Source of the DNA: Capitella teleta | Taxonomy: Eukaryota > Annelida > Polychaeta > Capitellidae | Reading direction: 5' to 3' | NCBI GenBank assembly: GCA_000328365.1 | Contig: KB311324.1 | Coordinates: forward strand, 126,242-190,241 | Length of the DNA: 64,000 bases | Shown here: in pieces, positions 24,601 to 39,000 of the stretch | Layout: each line of letters begins with the position of its first letter | Position numbering within the stretch: the stretch's first letter is position 1 | Translations under genes and position numbers: made by a program | Notes under the pieces: model-generated | The model's input: only the letters and a program-made list of their open reading frames with translations | Databases searched by the model: none | Told to the model about the DNA's origin: nothing

Positions 24601-27600
24601 CAGGCGACACTCCGAAACACGGAGGAGGGGGTGGAGGACAAGGTCCTCCCGGAGGAGGTGGTGGTGGAGGTGCGCCACCTAGTAAGGGTCCTGGTGGAGG
24701 GGGAGGTGGAGGGGGAGGTGGAGGAGCACCTCCCATGGCAGGAGGTGATGGGGGAGCGAAGCCCATTGGAGGCGGCGGAGGAGGAGGTGGAGGAGGCGTT
24801 TTGACTGCGGGTGGAGACAGCGGAGAGGCGGTTGGCCCGCTCTGCTGAGATGCCGGACTCATGGCGGGGGGCAGTGCGATGGAGGGCTTGAGTGTCGCTC
24901 CTCGGCTGTCTCGCCTTACGCGTGTCGGACTTGAGTCCTGATCATGGCAAGAACAAATACACTTGTCACCAGCCTTGATAGCTTTCTCGAGTCGCCGTGT
25001 GGCCGACTGCAGAAGTTTTGCTGAGTCCTCCTTCTTCTCAAGCAGCGTCGCGCACAAGACGAGTTTTTCCGTCGTATCCCAAATCACATCACTTAACGGG
25101 TCAGCACTGTCCACTTGCAGCAAATGACGTAAGATGGACAAGAAACTGATCTCCTGTGGTCCGTCGCTTACCTGAAACGCAGAGCATATATCCCGTGATT
25201 AACAATATCCAATGCTGCTCAGCGATCTCCGCGCTCGATCTGAGCGATCAAACCCCGGTCGCTGAGTTAAAGACCTTTAGCTCTCGCTGTGTGTGCGAGT
25301 ATAGGTCGCACCAGTAGAAAAGGGTAGCGACAGAGGCCCTTCGTTTATACGATATCAGGCCCTAGTAAATATCTATCCCGATTAAGCAGGTGCCTCGTAT
25401 TAGGGTTCTATTTTAGCCCTATACTTTGCAATGCACAATGAGTGGACCACCTGGCAAAGTTCTCATCGCCCTTCTGTATACGCATCGCACACTTTTGAAT
25501 TCAAACTTGCATCGTTTAGTGAGTCCACTTGAGAACCAATTGAAAGCGTTAAAGAACACATTCATTATAAAAATGGGTTAAGGACTCACAATGAATGACC
25601 AATGACCACTCTATGGTCAGCTTAATCATTCCTTAAACGCAATGAAACAAAAATTGCTGCAAAGATCTGGAAATGTTTTCCGCATCAATGGATTTGATTC
25701 AGAAAGCATCTGCTGATGACGTCAGAGTACGAGACGATTTGAGGACAGCGTTGAGGGCAACGCATAACTTAATGTTGGCCTCATCACCAGAGCACCTTTC
25801 CCAGAGACAAACCACCTTTAACGACTTCGCCAATTAAGGTCAAACGACACAATAAGCGATAGATCTGACTGCCAAAAATTACTTTTTCCCCTTGGGTCTT
25901 GACTGGGATACATGTTGCACATTAAAACTGCTTTTATTAACGGACCTGTAACATACTTGACTACCATAATGTAACGAATGCCTCCTTCCGTTCTCCGTTT
26001 TATAATTTACAGGTAAAAAATATAGTCACGCCAAAGTTTATTAAACACATTTTATTTTCATGATGTTTTTTTCTTTTTTTCTTTTTTTCTTTTTTGTTTC
26101 TGGTACATGTACACGTAGAACCTCTTTTCGGTAAAGTTTTAATGTGCAGTTTATGACTACGATGGATAATAGATTACACTGTAAGTCATCTGTGCAAAAA
26201 TTTAAAATGCACTTCTTTCTTTTGAAACGAAGAGCTTCACATGAAACGCCACCAGTATAACACATCATTGTCATTACCCGAACATAGCAATTTTACAATA
26301 ACAATTACCAGTTTTTGTTTAGCTAAAATAAAATATAAAGGTCCAGGATTCACTTTAACTCGGGATGGTTGATGCTGTATAGAGTTTGCTTTGCAACCTG
26401 TAGACTGTGAGTCTGTATTGTGCGTAAGAATTCGGATTTAACCGCAAAATTATGAATGCAAGAAACTGCTAGAATATATAGAGTGAAGATGCACTACGAT
26501 AATGAGTAACATTATACAGACAGCCCAATATGACTCACGAGTAGATGTTAGTTGGGGTATGATATTTAAGCTACTGTATCTAACATAGCACACCCAAATT
26601 AAAAGATATTCCTCAAGGTTAACCGACCCGTCTCCATCAGCCACTATTAATGCACACATAGGTGCTATATTTTAACACATAGTATATAGCTGTGGATTAT
26701 TGATGAAGCATGTAGTTCAACTGGACACCCTCAGGGCTTGCCCTTTTGGTAATTGGTCCATCAATCTGAATTACGAGCAGTGTAAGTTTAGACCGTAGTG
26801 TGTGGGTTATATATACACCCTACATCCAGGTATCAATATAACACAGCGTATAAGGATCATATACATATTTACCAATATATATAGAGATGCGTGCACTGAC
26901 CTGCTTGTGTACTGCATAAAAGACATCGAGTGGACTGTTCAGGTCCAGTCCTTGATGACCCAATTCTTCCTCGTCGTTATTCTGGTACTGATCAAAGACG
27001 TCCAACTGAGTGGTCAAGTCAGGGTCAGTTTGGTCAAGTTTTCTGTAATTTAGAAGGAGCACCATTTTGACCACGTTTCAACACGAAAATTCCGCTCTGA
27101 AAATTCCTGCCGAGCGGCTAGCTCTCTGAGGAATTTTGATGTGAATATTGGTAGGTTCTGCACTCGTAAAAATGCTGTTGTGACTTCTGCGATGCCAAAA
27201 CAAATCTTTGATGCTACACAAACTGGTTCTGGCTTTGGGATACTGCGGTTATATACGCTCCGGAATCATTTCCGTTTTGAGGCATCGCTTGTTGGAGTAC
27301 TTGAGAAGTATCTAATTATAATCATCTGTGATTGTACACCATTGATGAAAAACGGAAAACCGCATACTGGAATTTGACGCTGAGCACCATTGCGTGCCAT
27401 GCGCTGGGTTGCGTCACTCTTTTCTGATTTTATGAGAACTGTGAGAATATTGACGGATTGATTGATTGACCGAATCGCCAATAGACCGATCAACTGACTG
27501 GTTATAATTTATTGGTTAGTCGAGTAGTATAACATAGAGAGACCTTAACCAGGTTAGTTTAAAGAGGGCACAGATTGCTTGGCCGTAAATATTGTAATTT

Positions 27601-30600
27601 GTTTCCATAACCACCAAGGCCAAACAAGCCAACGGTGAGATATTGACAAACCTTTAGCCTTCTCATTTCCAGGTATTACCCGGATTTCGAGTGAGGCAAG
27701 GTACACAAGGGAAAGAAGATTCCGTTTGGTCATTTACGATTCACAATTTCCGATTTATCGTGAACTGAGGGCAGGGAGTGCAATTCTGTTTCATCAAACG
27801 AAAACCTGTCAACAAAATGCCGCGTTTTATGGGCTTTATAAGTGCTCCGAAGAGCAGCGTAAACGCAATGCAGATAAACGCATTGCATCACAACATGTTT
27901 GAACTAACAAGATCACTCATTCTTAGCGCTATAGATGGATTCAGTCGTACGTACGCTGACCTTCGTTAAGGAAAACATCGTTTTTCCCACACTGTTACGA
28001 ACTGTTTAAATAGGCGCGTTAATTCGCGACCATTTACAGCCGTCAGACTGGCTAAATTCTGTCAAAAAGGACATCACATCAGAAGACCGGAAATAATAAT
28101 TACAAAAATCATTTAAAATGGCCGACTGGCACTTCTACGTAAAGAATTTCGTCGGATGGTGTGGCTTACGTTGGTGCATCCTGCTCTTTGGATGAAGAAA
28201 CTCCATCGAATCTGAAGTGCTTGGAAACTGAGTATAGATTTACAAGTACTTGGAATTAAACAACGTAGCAGCGATGAAAAACAAATTGCGAAAAAAAAAG
28301 AAAAAAAAAAAAAAAAAAAAGTGCGTATTAATTGTTTGTGATGGTAATAATATATAAATTGTAGTCTAGTCGTGAACCTTCGTTTCCGTCTAAGCTATTG
28401 ACAACTTGCTTTCACTTTAAACGAGTAGCTCAGACAACTTCACAAAGGTATTTTCGTCAAAGGTGAGGGAAAAAATAGATTGCAATAACTCATTTTAAGA
28501 GCTTTTCTGTTACATCACATGATTGAGTTACGAATAATTTCCCCCAAATATCTCAAACTGGGCTAATCTGTAGGTCATCGAGTGCAAGCCACTTGACCCA
28601 GTCGCATATCTGGGATTCTGTGAAAATTTTAAAAGTACTGGACGTGATGCGCCACTTTATTATTTGTCTCTGTTATCTGTTGATAAACAGTAAAGGTCCA
28701 CATTTATACAGCTTATCATAACTTAACATACCAATGCACATTATCACCACCGAATGGAGTTGGCTGATATTAAACTGTGTTTATTCGATGAAACGGTCAC
28801 GCCCAAATGGGAATTTGGAAAACAAAGCAAGCACGACTTACTTCAAAAAGAGATGAGTTTGGGGTATTACGTATATCGTCAGTGACATACGAATTAAAAT
28901 GACTCATCAAACGTTTTATCACGAATAAAAACATACCTTGTGAACGTTATCTTTGGAGGCCGCTAGCACTCTTATAAAGATTCTTATAAAGATCAAACGA
29001 TTTTGAAGATAAATCGATGCAAATAGTTGAATACGTTCAAGATTCGCGTTTACCTCAGCAGTGGCCGCTGTGGTCAATCAGAACTGATGAAGGGTAATAG
29101 AGTGTGAGGTCAACGAACTGTGGTCCCCCGTGGCCAGAAATACTAGCTCCCAGACTGCTCCTTGGTTCACGACATAAATCGCTGGTAATTGAGCCAATAA
29201 TGGCGAGTGCACACGGACAAAGGAGACTGAGAGTAGCCTCCAGGGACACTGTTTACCGCAAAATCCGTCAACATATGTATATAACATGCTTATGAATTTA
29301 ATGCAGCTTATATTCGTGTATATTGAATATCCCTCCGACCTCACTTGACCAATGACCCACTCGGAGTGGTCAACGACGGCTAGCTTAAAACCACGCGAGA
29401 AAGTGATCTTCATGATTGATCTAACCGCAATTGGTCACAGCAATAGATATATCAACTGTTGAACTATAGAAATCCACAACAAGGAAGGTTAATTTCGTGG
29501 GTGGTCGTCGATTTAACACCAAGAACCGATGCCAAAGAGGTTTGAGTCGTCAGCCAAACTCCCTCGAGGCAGATGTCGCATTTGCCTGCTCAACAATACG
29601 ACAAGAAAAATTTATTTGCCAAAGAGGAAATGCACCGTGAACGACCGAATACCTCCGAGATCTGCCAACTGGCTCTGTCGCCTGACGAGGGCAGGCAATA
29701 GAGGGCTCCCATAGATGGCAATACAAAGCCCTTTAATCTCACGAAATATCAAAACTCACCGTAATTTGTTGATGATTTCCAGAATCTTGAGCCCTGGAAA
29801 ATATTCATGTTTTTAAATCCATCGATGCAATAACACGAGCAGTCTGCACTGTGCATAAATTCACTTGTGTTTTTCCTTTACACAAAACTTTTAGGTCTAA
29901 AATAACATTCCACTAAAGTAACTGTAATTATATGCATGGTGGCAGTCTATAATGCGGAGCATTGTTGACTCACCTATAAAGTCGTTTCTAATTCGCACTC
30001 TGTCTTCTAGTTTGTCGGCGTAGACGATGATGCAATTGATGAAAGCAAGCAATGTAGCCTGGTACTCAATTGTCTCGGCATCTTTCAGTTCATCTACCAA
30101 GAATTTAAACCTGTATCTCGTATGTTTCAGCTCCTGTGTGCAAAAGAAAAAGATTGGTTAACAGAGTTGTAAACATAGACATACTCAAGGCTTTTAAATT
30201 GTGAAATACTTTAATTTTTTATTTATTCCAATGAATTGAAAGAGACACTATAGGCGATAATTGAATGCATTCAAATGAGGCCTTGTCCTTAATGGAAGTG
30301 AATGCATCGTCTATAGACAACCTGCTACATCGAGGTGTGGCGACTTTCAACTCAGAGAAGGAAATGTATTGTTGGGAATGTATTAACATTTCTACCTACT
30401 TATTTTGATACAGTATATTTATATACGAGAATGGTATGCACTATGCAGCGACGCGAGAAATATTCTTTTGAAGTGAACGAACTCGTTCTAAGTGCAAAGA
30501 AAGCAATCTTTTCATGTTTAGGAAAGAAACGAACTGAGGATCCCAATCACATTTGAAATTTTCACGTAAAAAATCATTCACTGCTCTTATATAAGTTCCT

Positions 30601-32977
30601 CGATGTAATTACAACATCAGAGTCTTCCTCCAATAGAGATCCAGTTCAAAAAGGTGATGCGCTAAGTTTGCTCCAATTAAGATCAAAGATTAGCCCGATT
30701 ATTGGCAACCGTATTGAATTAAGATCAATCGATTATCGGCCAATTACGTCAGTGCACACAATGCCAAATAACATATTACGTAACCCAGATCACGGTTTCT
30801 GATCCGGCGACAAAGCGAACCAAATCATCCTTATAACCCCTGACGTAACAAGTCCCCCGTTCGATTATTGAAACATTGACCTGCTTGGAATCAACCCAAT
30901 CGCCAAGTCGGCCAAATGTCAAATGTTGATACAAGTATCCAATACATCTCTTCATGACACAGTGACCGAAATATCAGAGAACTTTCCAGCTTTCAAAACA
31001 CTCCACGGTGATATTGTTCGGCTTGTCTTTGCAGAGAGATTTTCAAATCTATAAACTGTATTACAATAATCAGTCTCAAAGCTATTGTGAAAAGAAAATT
31101 GTATATATTATAAAATGAAATTATAACAGTTATAGTAAGTGATGAATAAATTAGCATAATGAGCTGAATAGGTAGTACGAAATTCATTGCCCTGTGTTGT
31201 GGCTTTATAGCTATAAAAATCAAGAGCTGAGAAATACTTTTAAGAGCCCCTGTTAACGACGGTCGTAACTTATTCTTCATTTGCAACAAGAACGAACGAG
31301 AGAAACTCCTTCACAAGAGTTAACAGAATATATAATGAGAACGGTGTAATTAAAACGCACGCTTAGGCGTATACAAGGTAATGAAAGGTATATTGTAAGA
31401 TCTCAGCCCCTGGCTGTCTTCTAATGCGTTAGGAGCTCTTGCCTAATCACGGGTATATGAACCAGTGCCCTGCAGAAAGGATGAGGGAGGCACCTGTCCA
31501 CTAGCAATGATTTATTCTGAGTACATCAAGTCACTTGCGGTACCGAGAGAACGGTGGAGGTCCTTCGCTTCTTACACTTTTTCCCAGACTACTTTAATTG
31601 CTTCCCTGTCCGGTGCTATATTCCGTGGATGTTGAACTTCTTGTGACCGTGTCTGGTGTAACATAATATTCCTGATTAAACTTGTCAGGTGACCTTTGGC
31701 CGTGGGGTCCGTTAAATGCGGGATCAATGAGAATTTAACGATGTACGTGTGACTGATTGAGTGCATGCAGGTGTGTGTCTGTTGAATGCGTTGTAAGAAA
31801 ACCCGGAATTAATGCTTACTAATCTGATGCTTCTGGATTTCCACAATATGTCTGTCAAGGCATTCGCATTATAGACAGAATTACATAGAACATTTGAATT
31901 ATACATAATATTAGGAATATTGCCACAAAAGACTATCCACTGAGAATGGCTACACTTGACACTATTTGACCCACCATTATACAATTATGCATGGCTCGCG
32001 CGCAAATTGTAACAGAGCCCACAAAATCTCGTAAATCTCTGACTTATGTAGGTCACTGGAGCACGCGTTGGCACAAAAATGGAAGCCAAAAATTGACCAC
32101 GCTTTTATGCGAATAATTGATATATAAATCACCAGAAATACTATACGAGTAATCAACTGTCCCTTTGGCCTTCGTGGAGGTATTTTTATTCTGACATTTC
32201 TATACTCGGTTTTATTATTAGGCCCATCTGGCTATTCGTAGTGATCGGGGAAAACCCCACCAAAATTATATTCGAATGTTCTGCATATTCAATTTTCACT
32301 ATATTGAGAACATTAATAATGTGAACACCAAATGCAAGGCATTGCAATACAGTATAGGTTATCTGGGAGCATCCATTGTTAGACAAGAGTATTGACGAAT
32401 CAATAAGCACTTGAGAGAAAGAATATGAAGAAAGGTTTTGAAAAATAAGTACCTCGCACAAAAACAGGAGATTACGCTCTAGAATGGTGTCGCAGAAATC
32501 ACAACATAGCTCCCTTAACGTCAGATATAATGTACGGTCAAAAATAATAACAGATAGCGGGTGTGGTGCGTTCATTCAACGCAATCAACAAAAGCCGTTG
32601 ATTCCAAGTGGCGTGATTGCGATTGTGAAAACATGATCCACCAATGCAAGATGAACTGACAAATCATTATCATGGGTTTTAACATATAAACACTGCGGAT
32701 GTTGGCTGATCCGGTTGGTCAACTAAAGATGACCACGAAATGACAACACGATGCTAGATCAGTTAACGACTAAACGCCCACGCGATCCAACTGAATTTTG
32801 TCAGTCGATCGATGGTTTATGGCATGCGCACGCAAATGCTGGGTCTTCAAGTATTGGCGTTTTATGTTGCATGCAATTTTCCTGTTGAATGCAACGAAAT
32901 AATTCGCACGTGGGTGGCACATACAATAGATCAATAAATCGACCGATCTATCTTTGTTATTATTAATAATTAATAAT

Positions 32978-33009
<32 letters not shown>

Positions 33010-36000
33010 TAATTATTAATCTTTTTTCGGCAGGTGAACAAGCCAACAGTGGGAGCACAGGTTAGGAAACTAAGAGTTTAGCTGTCTATTAAATATTGTT
33101 TCTGGCGTTTGTAGACATAGTCCTTGATTACATCACATCCGTTGGGTCTCCCATGAAAGTCTAAAGCATATATATTGATATCCGCACGGTTCGATTTATA
33201 GATCAACGTTGACAGAATAAAAGTATTGTGAAACCTTAATACGGCAAAATAAACATGACCCTTTTTGTCAACACCCCAAGAGGGACACAACAATAAACAA
33301 GTATACATAAGTTTTTATCTTTGAATAGAAACCACATAAATTGGATACGGAATAAGTATCTGCAATTATCCACACGAGAAATGGATACATGTGGGAACTG
33401 AGGACGCCCCAAAATAAGGGGAACATCTCTACCAGTCACACGCTGATCAATACTTCTGTTTGATCTCTATTCAATATAAACTTCGAGGGGGTCTCTTCTG
33501 ATATTGTCTACGTGGGTCTGCTCACTCTTCGTAGAGACCAGGACGCACCTACGTGTTCTTTGACATGGAGTGCGTGTCAAATCGTTGGTGTCCAAGTATT
33601 GGAGTACTTATTGTTCTACATGGTCCACATCTGATTCGATCTGTTGGTTAAGATGAAACTTTATCGCAATAACAATTAGAGATTCCTGCACCATTCTGCG
33701 GTTTTGTGGACGTCAGATAAAAAGCCATGGAAGGGTTATCAGCCAACTGGAAACATTTCAAAGCCCTGCAGTGAGTGCAGTGGACAGAACCCCCATCCCC
33801 TTGATAATCATGGTGACTGCAATGGATACTTTGATCAAGCAAGACTAAAATTTGGTTGGCGATTCATGGCTCTCTAGTATATAGTTAGTGTACTATATGT
33901 ACCATCCGTGCGTTTAGTCGCTTTGGTGGTCGAATTTTAAACTTCGTTCAACTTTAAAACTTGAGGAATCGAGTCAATGGTTGAATCATAGAGGAAGAAT
34001 GAAAATAGTGGAAGAAGAATATTCATTCTTCCTCAACAGTTGAATGGTGACTGATGTCATGAGAGTTTAAAACGTAATATATTAAATTTCTGACTCATCC
34101 ATACACGAAAAGTAATGAGCACTTTGAAGACCATCATCTTCGGGGGAATAGTCCATGTGTTCATATTATGCCACATCCCAAGAAGAAAATGCTGAACGAT
34201 AATGCACGACTGCGTGCATGTACCCAGATGCTACATAGTCATTTATGGCAACAGGTCCTGAAAACAGTCTATTTCGGCATTCGACTCTTGCAACCCGTAT
34301 TTGCCTTTTTTGAACTGAGTAGCTCATAGAATAAGCAGTATAATACTCATATTATAAAATATGGGTTAACCATACACACCCTTTAAACGAGAGCATATCT
34401 TCATTTCTTTGGAATTCTTAATGAATTAATGAATTAATGAATTAATGAATTAATGACTGCAAGTGCAGTCTAAAGCATCAAACATGGCAGTGTCAAATAA
34501 ACCATGAATTAAATTAGAATAAATTATATTCCGGACACCTGTGTCACGTGTTGCTGAATCCTGTCACGTGCGCCGATCCCATATACAGCCGCCCACCTGA
34601 CCCGCCCACCGAAAAACCCGGTTGAACACCCACTCTGCGCTATTGTAAGCTCGCGGATATCTTACAAAAGCAGAGATTTGCTTCGTTATTATTCCGTTAT
34701 ATGGTTGAATAAGAAGGCATAGATCTGCACTTCGATGACTCACGGCGAAAGAGGTTCAAAGCGAATGCCCCAAATAAGCAGCGTATAAGTCGGATAATTC
34801 CTCAGTTACTTTAATACATTGCTCTGGTTGACCTCCCAATCAGGGATGGCCCCACAATAACTAATAATATTATTGCTCTCGTTGAGAGCAATAATAATTA
34901 GTACTGCTCTCAGCGAGATGGCGGCTGCCACAACACGTGCAATGGATGCCAGAAATCAACATCCGATCACGTGGTAAATGTATTCGCCGATCCATAAAAT
35001 ATACTGTAAGTTTTAGTAAGCCATTGCATTTAGGCCCACAACTGAATGAGGACGTAGAGGTTAGAAAACAGCTTCAATTCCATTGCCCACCATACCTTAC
35101 AATTCTCTCACGCTACGCCATTGAATAGCCACAGGAAAATATGAATGATATTTGTGTGGTTAAGAATTTCGTTTCCAGCAGAGCATAGCTAGTAATGGTC
35201 TTATCATCGTCTTTTAACTTTATGGGATTTTGATTGGAACTGGTTTCTTTGAACGCCATACGTTTCCAGGGCACAATGAAACGAACATCATCAAGACGCA
35301 CATAAAAAGACATTAAAATTGATAAATCATCAATTACGTTTATGGTTGAATTGGTTTTATATAATTTCATTTATAATCTCATAATCGCACTTTCTATACG
35401 AAAGCACTTGAAAGGTATGAAAGTTTTCTTTCTCGTAAAAGAAAAGCTTTCTTCTCCATCCATATGAACGGTGTGTAATTTGCTTGGTCGTTTCATAATA
35501 TTAGCAGAATCACTGTGGAAAGGTTCTACTGTCCGTGAATCCCCTAGGAGTGGGTGGACTAGTACAATACTCGCTCGCGTAACTAATCAAAATATAATGC
35601 CCATCGATTCGAAGCAACGTGAGATTTTACACAACGGGCGTCATATATTTAAACGATTATCCTCAATGGTGATTACGAATAAACAGGGATATCGATTTTC
35701 AGTTTACAATATCAACAAATCTTGGCTTCAAACGAGATTATGCGAGCACAATTTCATTATTCGTTAATGAAAACGTTTTCGAGAATAAAAATAAACTTTA
35801 CACCTTTTGATATTGAAGCCTATTCATAATCCAATTGACACGCATCCGAGGTACCCGCTTTATTTTCTCTTAACCCTAGGGGTTACGTACAATGAGGCGT
35901 GCGTGTAATCAGCCCCTCCCCCACATCATTCCGATCGAACCCGTAAGGGCTGTGTACACAGTAGAGGGTTATGTAACATCTATTCATATAAAAATGCACC

Positions 36001-39000
36001 TGCGTTGCCACTGGGTATAATACTAGTAATTGTAGGTGGACGCATCATAATTATTTTATTTAATATCATGGGGTGATAAAAACAAACTTTATCGTGTCAT
36101 GCGGCTATGCGTTCACACAAAATGACAACATTGAGCTACACACAAGACGCCAAAGAGTGATACATTTTCGCCTTAAGCCTCATTTCAATCAAATGTGAGA
36201 TCTTTTATAATTACAATGAGAGCAGAAACCATTCAATTGGACGTCATGCAGCCGTTAGTTGGAATTTCATAACAGCAGACACGGCCCGGATGATATTCAA
36301 TACAAGAAAAGGCGTAACGAAAACGCAAACACAATTCATTTTGAACGGCTGAATGCGATTATCGTCCATTCAGACCATTCGTATTCTCTTTCTATGTGCT
36401 AACGTTACGTCACACTCAAAAACATTACTCATCTCCAGCAAAATTGAGATCACCTTCGCATCGTTACTCTCACATCATTTCCCAACAACTCGCTAATCAC
36501 CGTGTCTATTTGACCTGGATCAAAGAGGTCCATTCGTAGGAACACCACTGGGTGGACTGACCACTGTGTGGGATTGGTCAATATTCGTAGTCGGCCAGTT
36601 CAAAGAAATCTAAATTCAACTCTCTCCTGTGTAAACAGCCAGTCCTAAAATGTTTTTGACTTTATCAAAAGCGATTAGGCGTCGTGAGACGGGACAGAAG
36701 CAGTCTAATTTTAGTCTGCTTCCAAGCATAAAGACCAAATTTCTCATGGACTGTTTGGAAATCTGCAATGATGATCTTAAAGGGATGAGGTTGCAAATGG
36801 ACTTCTTGAATACCTCAGTAGTCAGTTGGTACAACAGTGACAGCACATATATTTTGCGCCTGTCAAAGAAGCTTTGGCCCTTTGCAATTTTCTCGGGGCT
36901 CGAGTAATACTAGTAGTCCAGGTGTGACGTAACAGGAGGCTAGATTGCTGGCTCGGTAAGGGATATAAATGGACGTCTGGGTCGTCTGTGACTAAACCAC
37001 TAAAGCAGATTTTCGAACGGTTCTTGGAAATGAAGAGATTGGCCAATCTCCATCAGATGAAAATAAGAAATGTTTACTATCAGTTCACGTTGTAGAATCT
37101 AAGGACCTCCTTCCTCACCGATGATTGCAGTGCACGTCAATGACGTCAGCCTCTGATATTCGAACTGCGTTATGCATTCACTCCGTAATCCATGTAAGTG
37201 GTTGTTCGGGATATGGGAGGCTGCTGATTGATGTTCTTATAGCCATATCTCTTATTGCTATAATTATATCTGCACTTTGCTTTAAGCTCCGTATCCATTT
37301 AAAGGGATTATTTTTACTTAAACATGAATGTCTCAAAGGTAAAACGGGTGGTTTCTTTCCAATCAAAGGTAAAACAATAAAAAAGGTAAATGTCGAGCAA
37401 ATTTTGACCTGATTTCTTACGTCGAAGACGCTAGCATCAGCCTGATACCAGTGACCTCGTCCAGGTGCTCTGATTCGAGAGTGCCTGGGATAATAAACGC
37501 ATTTATGAATCCTATCTGAAAGGAGCAGCAATCGAAATTGGGTCATTGTAGTACACGAGATCGTAAAATGGAAGGACCTTCGTGCGCAGGAATTTGCTTG
37601 CAAAATAATCCAAGGTAATATTCACATCAGAAAACAGTAAAATGTCGCAAGAAGTGGATAAACTACCTAATAGAGAGACTTATAGTTTTATAATACAACG
37701 CACCTGCAAGGGATCGATCGCAGTGATTGACTGCTTCTAGTAGGCTGACTGGTGAATGACTGATATCTTGAGCTGATTTATTAGTAGATTCAATTTATAT
37801 TTCAGTTAGAAAAATATTCGAAACCAATTATTCACGGAAGCTCTCAATTTGTTGATATAGTATTCAAATTTTTTCAAACAGTTGGGTAACGTCCCAAGGC
37901 TAACGAGCATTGAGCAGAGAGACAGCATCTGCCTTTCATGTGTTTAAAACTGATGACTTTGGCAAGTGGGAAAAATACGTCACAGTGAACAATACACGAT
38001 ACGTCGCTGTCATTTTTCTTCGCTTACCTCCTCGGGTGAAACAGAAGGGCGTGGCAACATAAAGAACAATCGGTTAAAGTGTAACTTTAGCCAAGCATGA
38101 CGATGCAAGAAAAAAACGATAGCCTTGACCTTATAGGGTCGTTTCTATGGTAACCGTGCAAAGAAAACTACTAATTTAATTATCATGTTTTTGCGCATTT
38201 ATAGGAAATTGTTTTCCCGATTTCGGTGTTAATCGTGAGTCCTTGTATGACCTCCACCATCATAATGATCACGTGTGAGGTGACCTTACCTTATAATGGT
38301 CCAGAGCCTCCAATGCTCGGCCATATCCACTTTTGGAGTATGAACACAGCGCGGACAGAAGATCGAAAATCTGTTTTTTCACCGTGGCATTGTTGTTGTC
38401 AAACGCTGTAAGAAGAAATCACAAATAAGGTCACACTCTAAAATACGCAGTTTTTATTAGCAAAATATGAAGAAGAAGAAAAAAAATACGTAGCTTTTCT
38501 TTCATGAAAGCTGCCATATTATACGATGGGAGGAGCCAAACTCTGCTTCCGCTGACTTTTATATAAACGTGTAATTATTCCCCCGCTGAGATCGTGCATT
38601 AAACACCCTGTTTTACGACCAACACGAAACAAAAGAGCAACTATACGCCCCTTCCTTGATTGCCATGAAGTTCATGCCGAGTTCAGAAGTTCAGTATGCA
38701 GATGACCGCTGGGTCAAGCATTCAATTAACTCCTCGCAGTAAACTATTCATCACGATTTCAATGGTATTTGATTGATGGTCTTTTTGGGAGCATTTGTGT
38801 TAGTATGTTCCTCTATACATAAACTAGAACCACAATTTCGTATCGTTAACTTGATTATCGCTATTGTTAAATATGATTGAACATTACGTCATGTTGTATT
38901 GGCTCAGAATGGCACCTTAGATTGGATGATATAACACACGTGTGACTCTCATCCCAGCATTATATAATAATGAGCTCTGTGGATATAAGATTGTTGCTAA

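Larger units (their letters stand above)
30134..38289 (-). other. 8.2-kb formin intron
   Basis: This intron separates the two halves of the DID coding sequence. Apart from simple repeats (a TAA run at 32,976-33,018, a GAATTAAT run at 34,421-34,457), a 12-bp inverted repeat at 33,991-34,034 and an X-box match at 38,141, I see no exon, RNA gene or recognisable transposon protein in it. Short open frames in it lack coding character. Confidence 0.6.

Noticed and set aside
24579-24848. Glycine-rich plus-strand frame
   Set aside because: It is the complement of the proline runs of the formin FH1 domain.
37178-37603. 141-codon minus-strand frame in the formin intron
   Set aside because: It lies between two DID exons that join in phase without it; composition is not coding-like and no domain is recognised.
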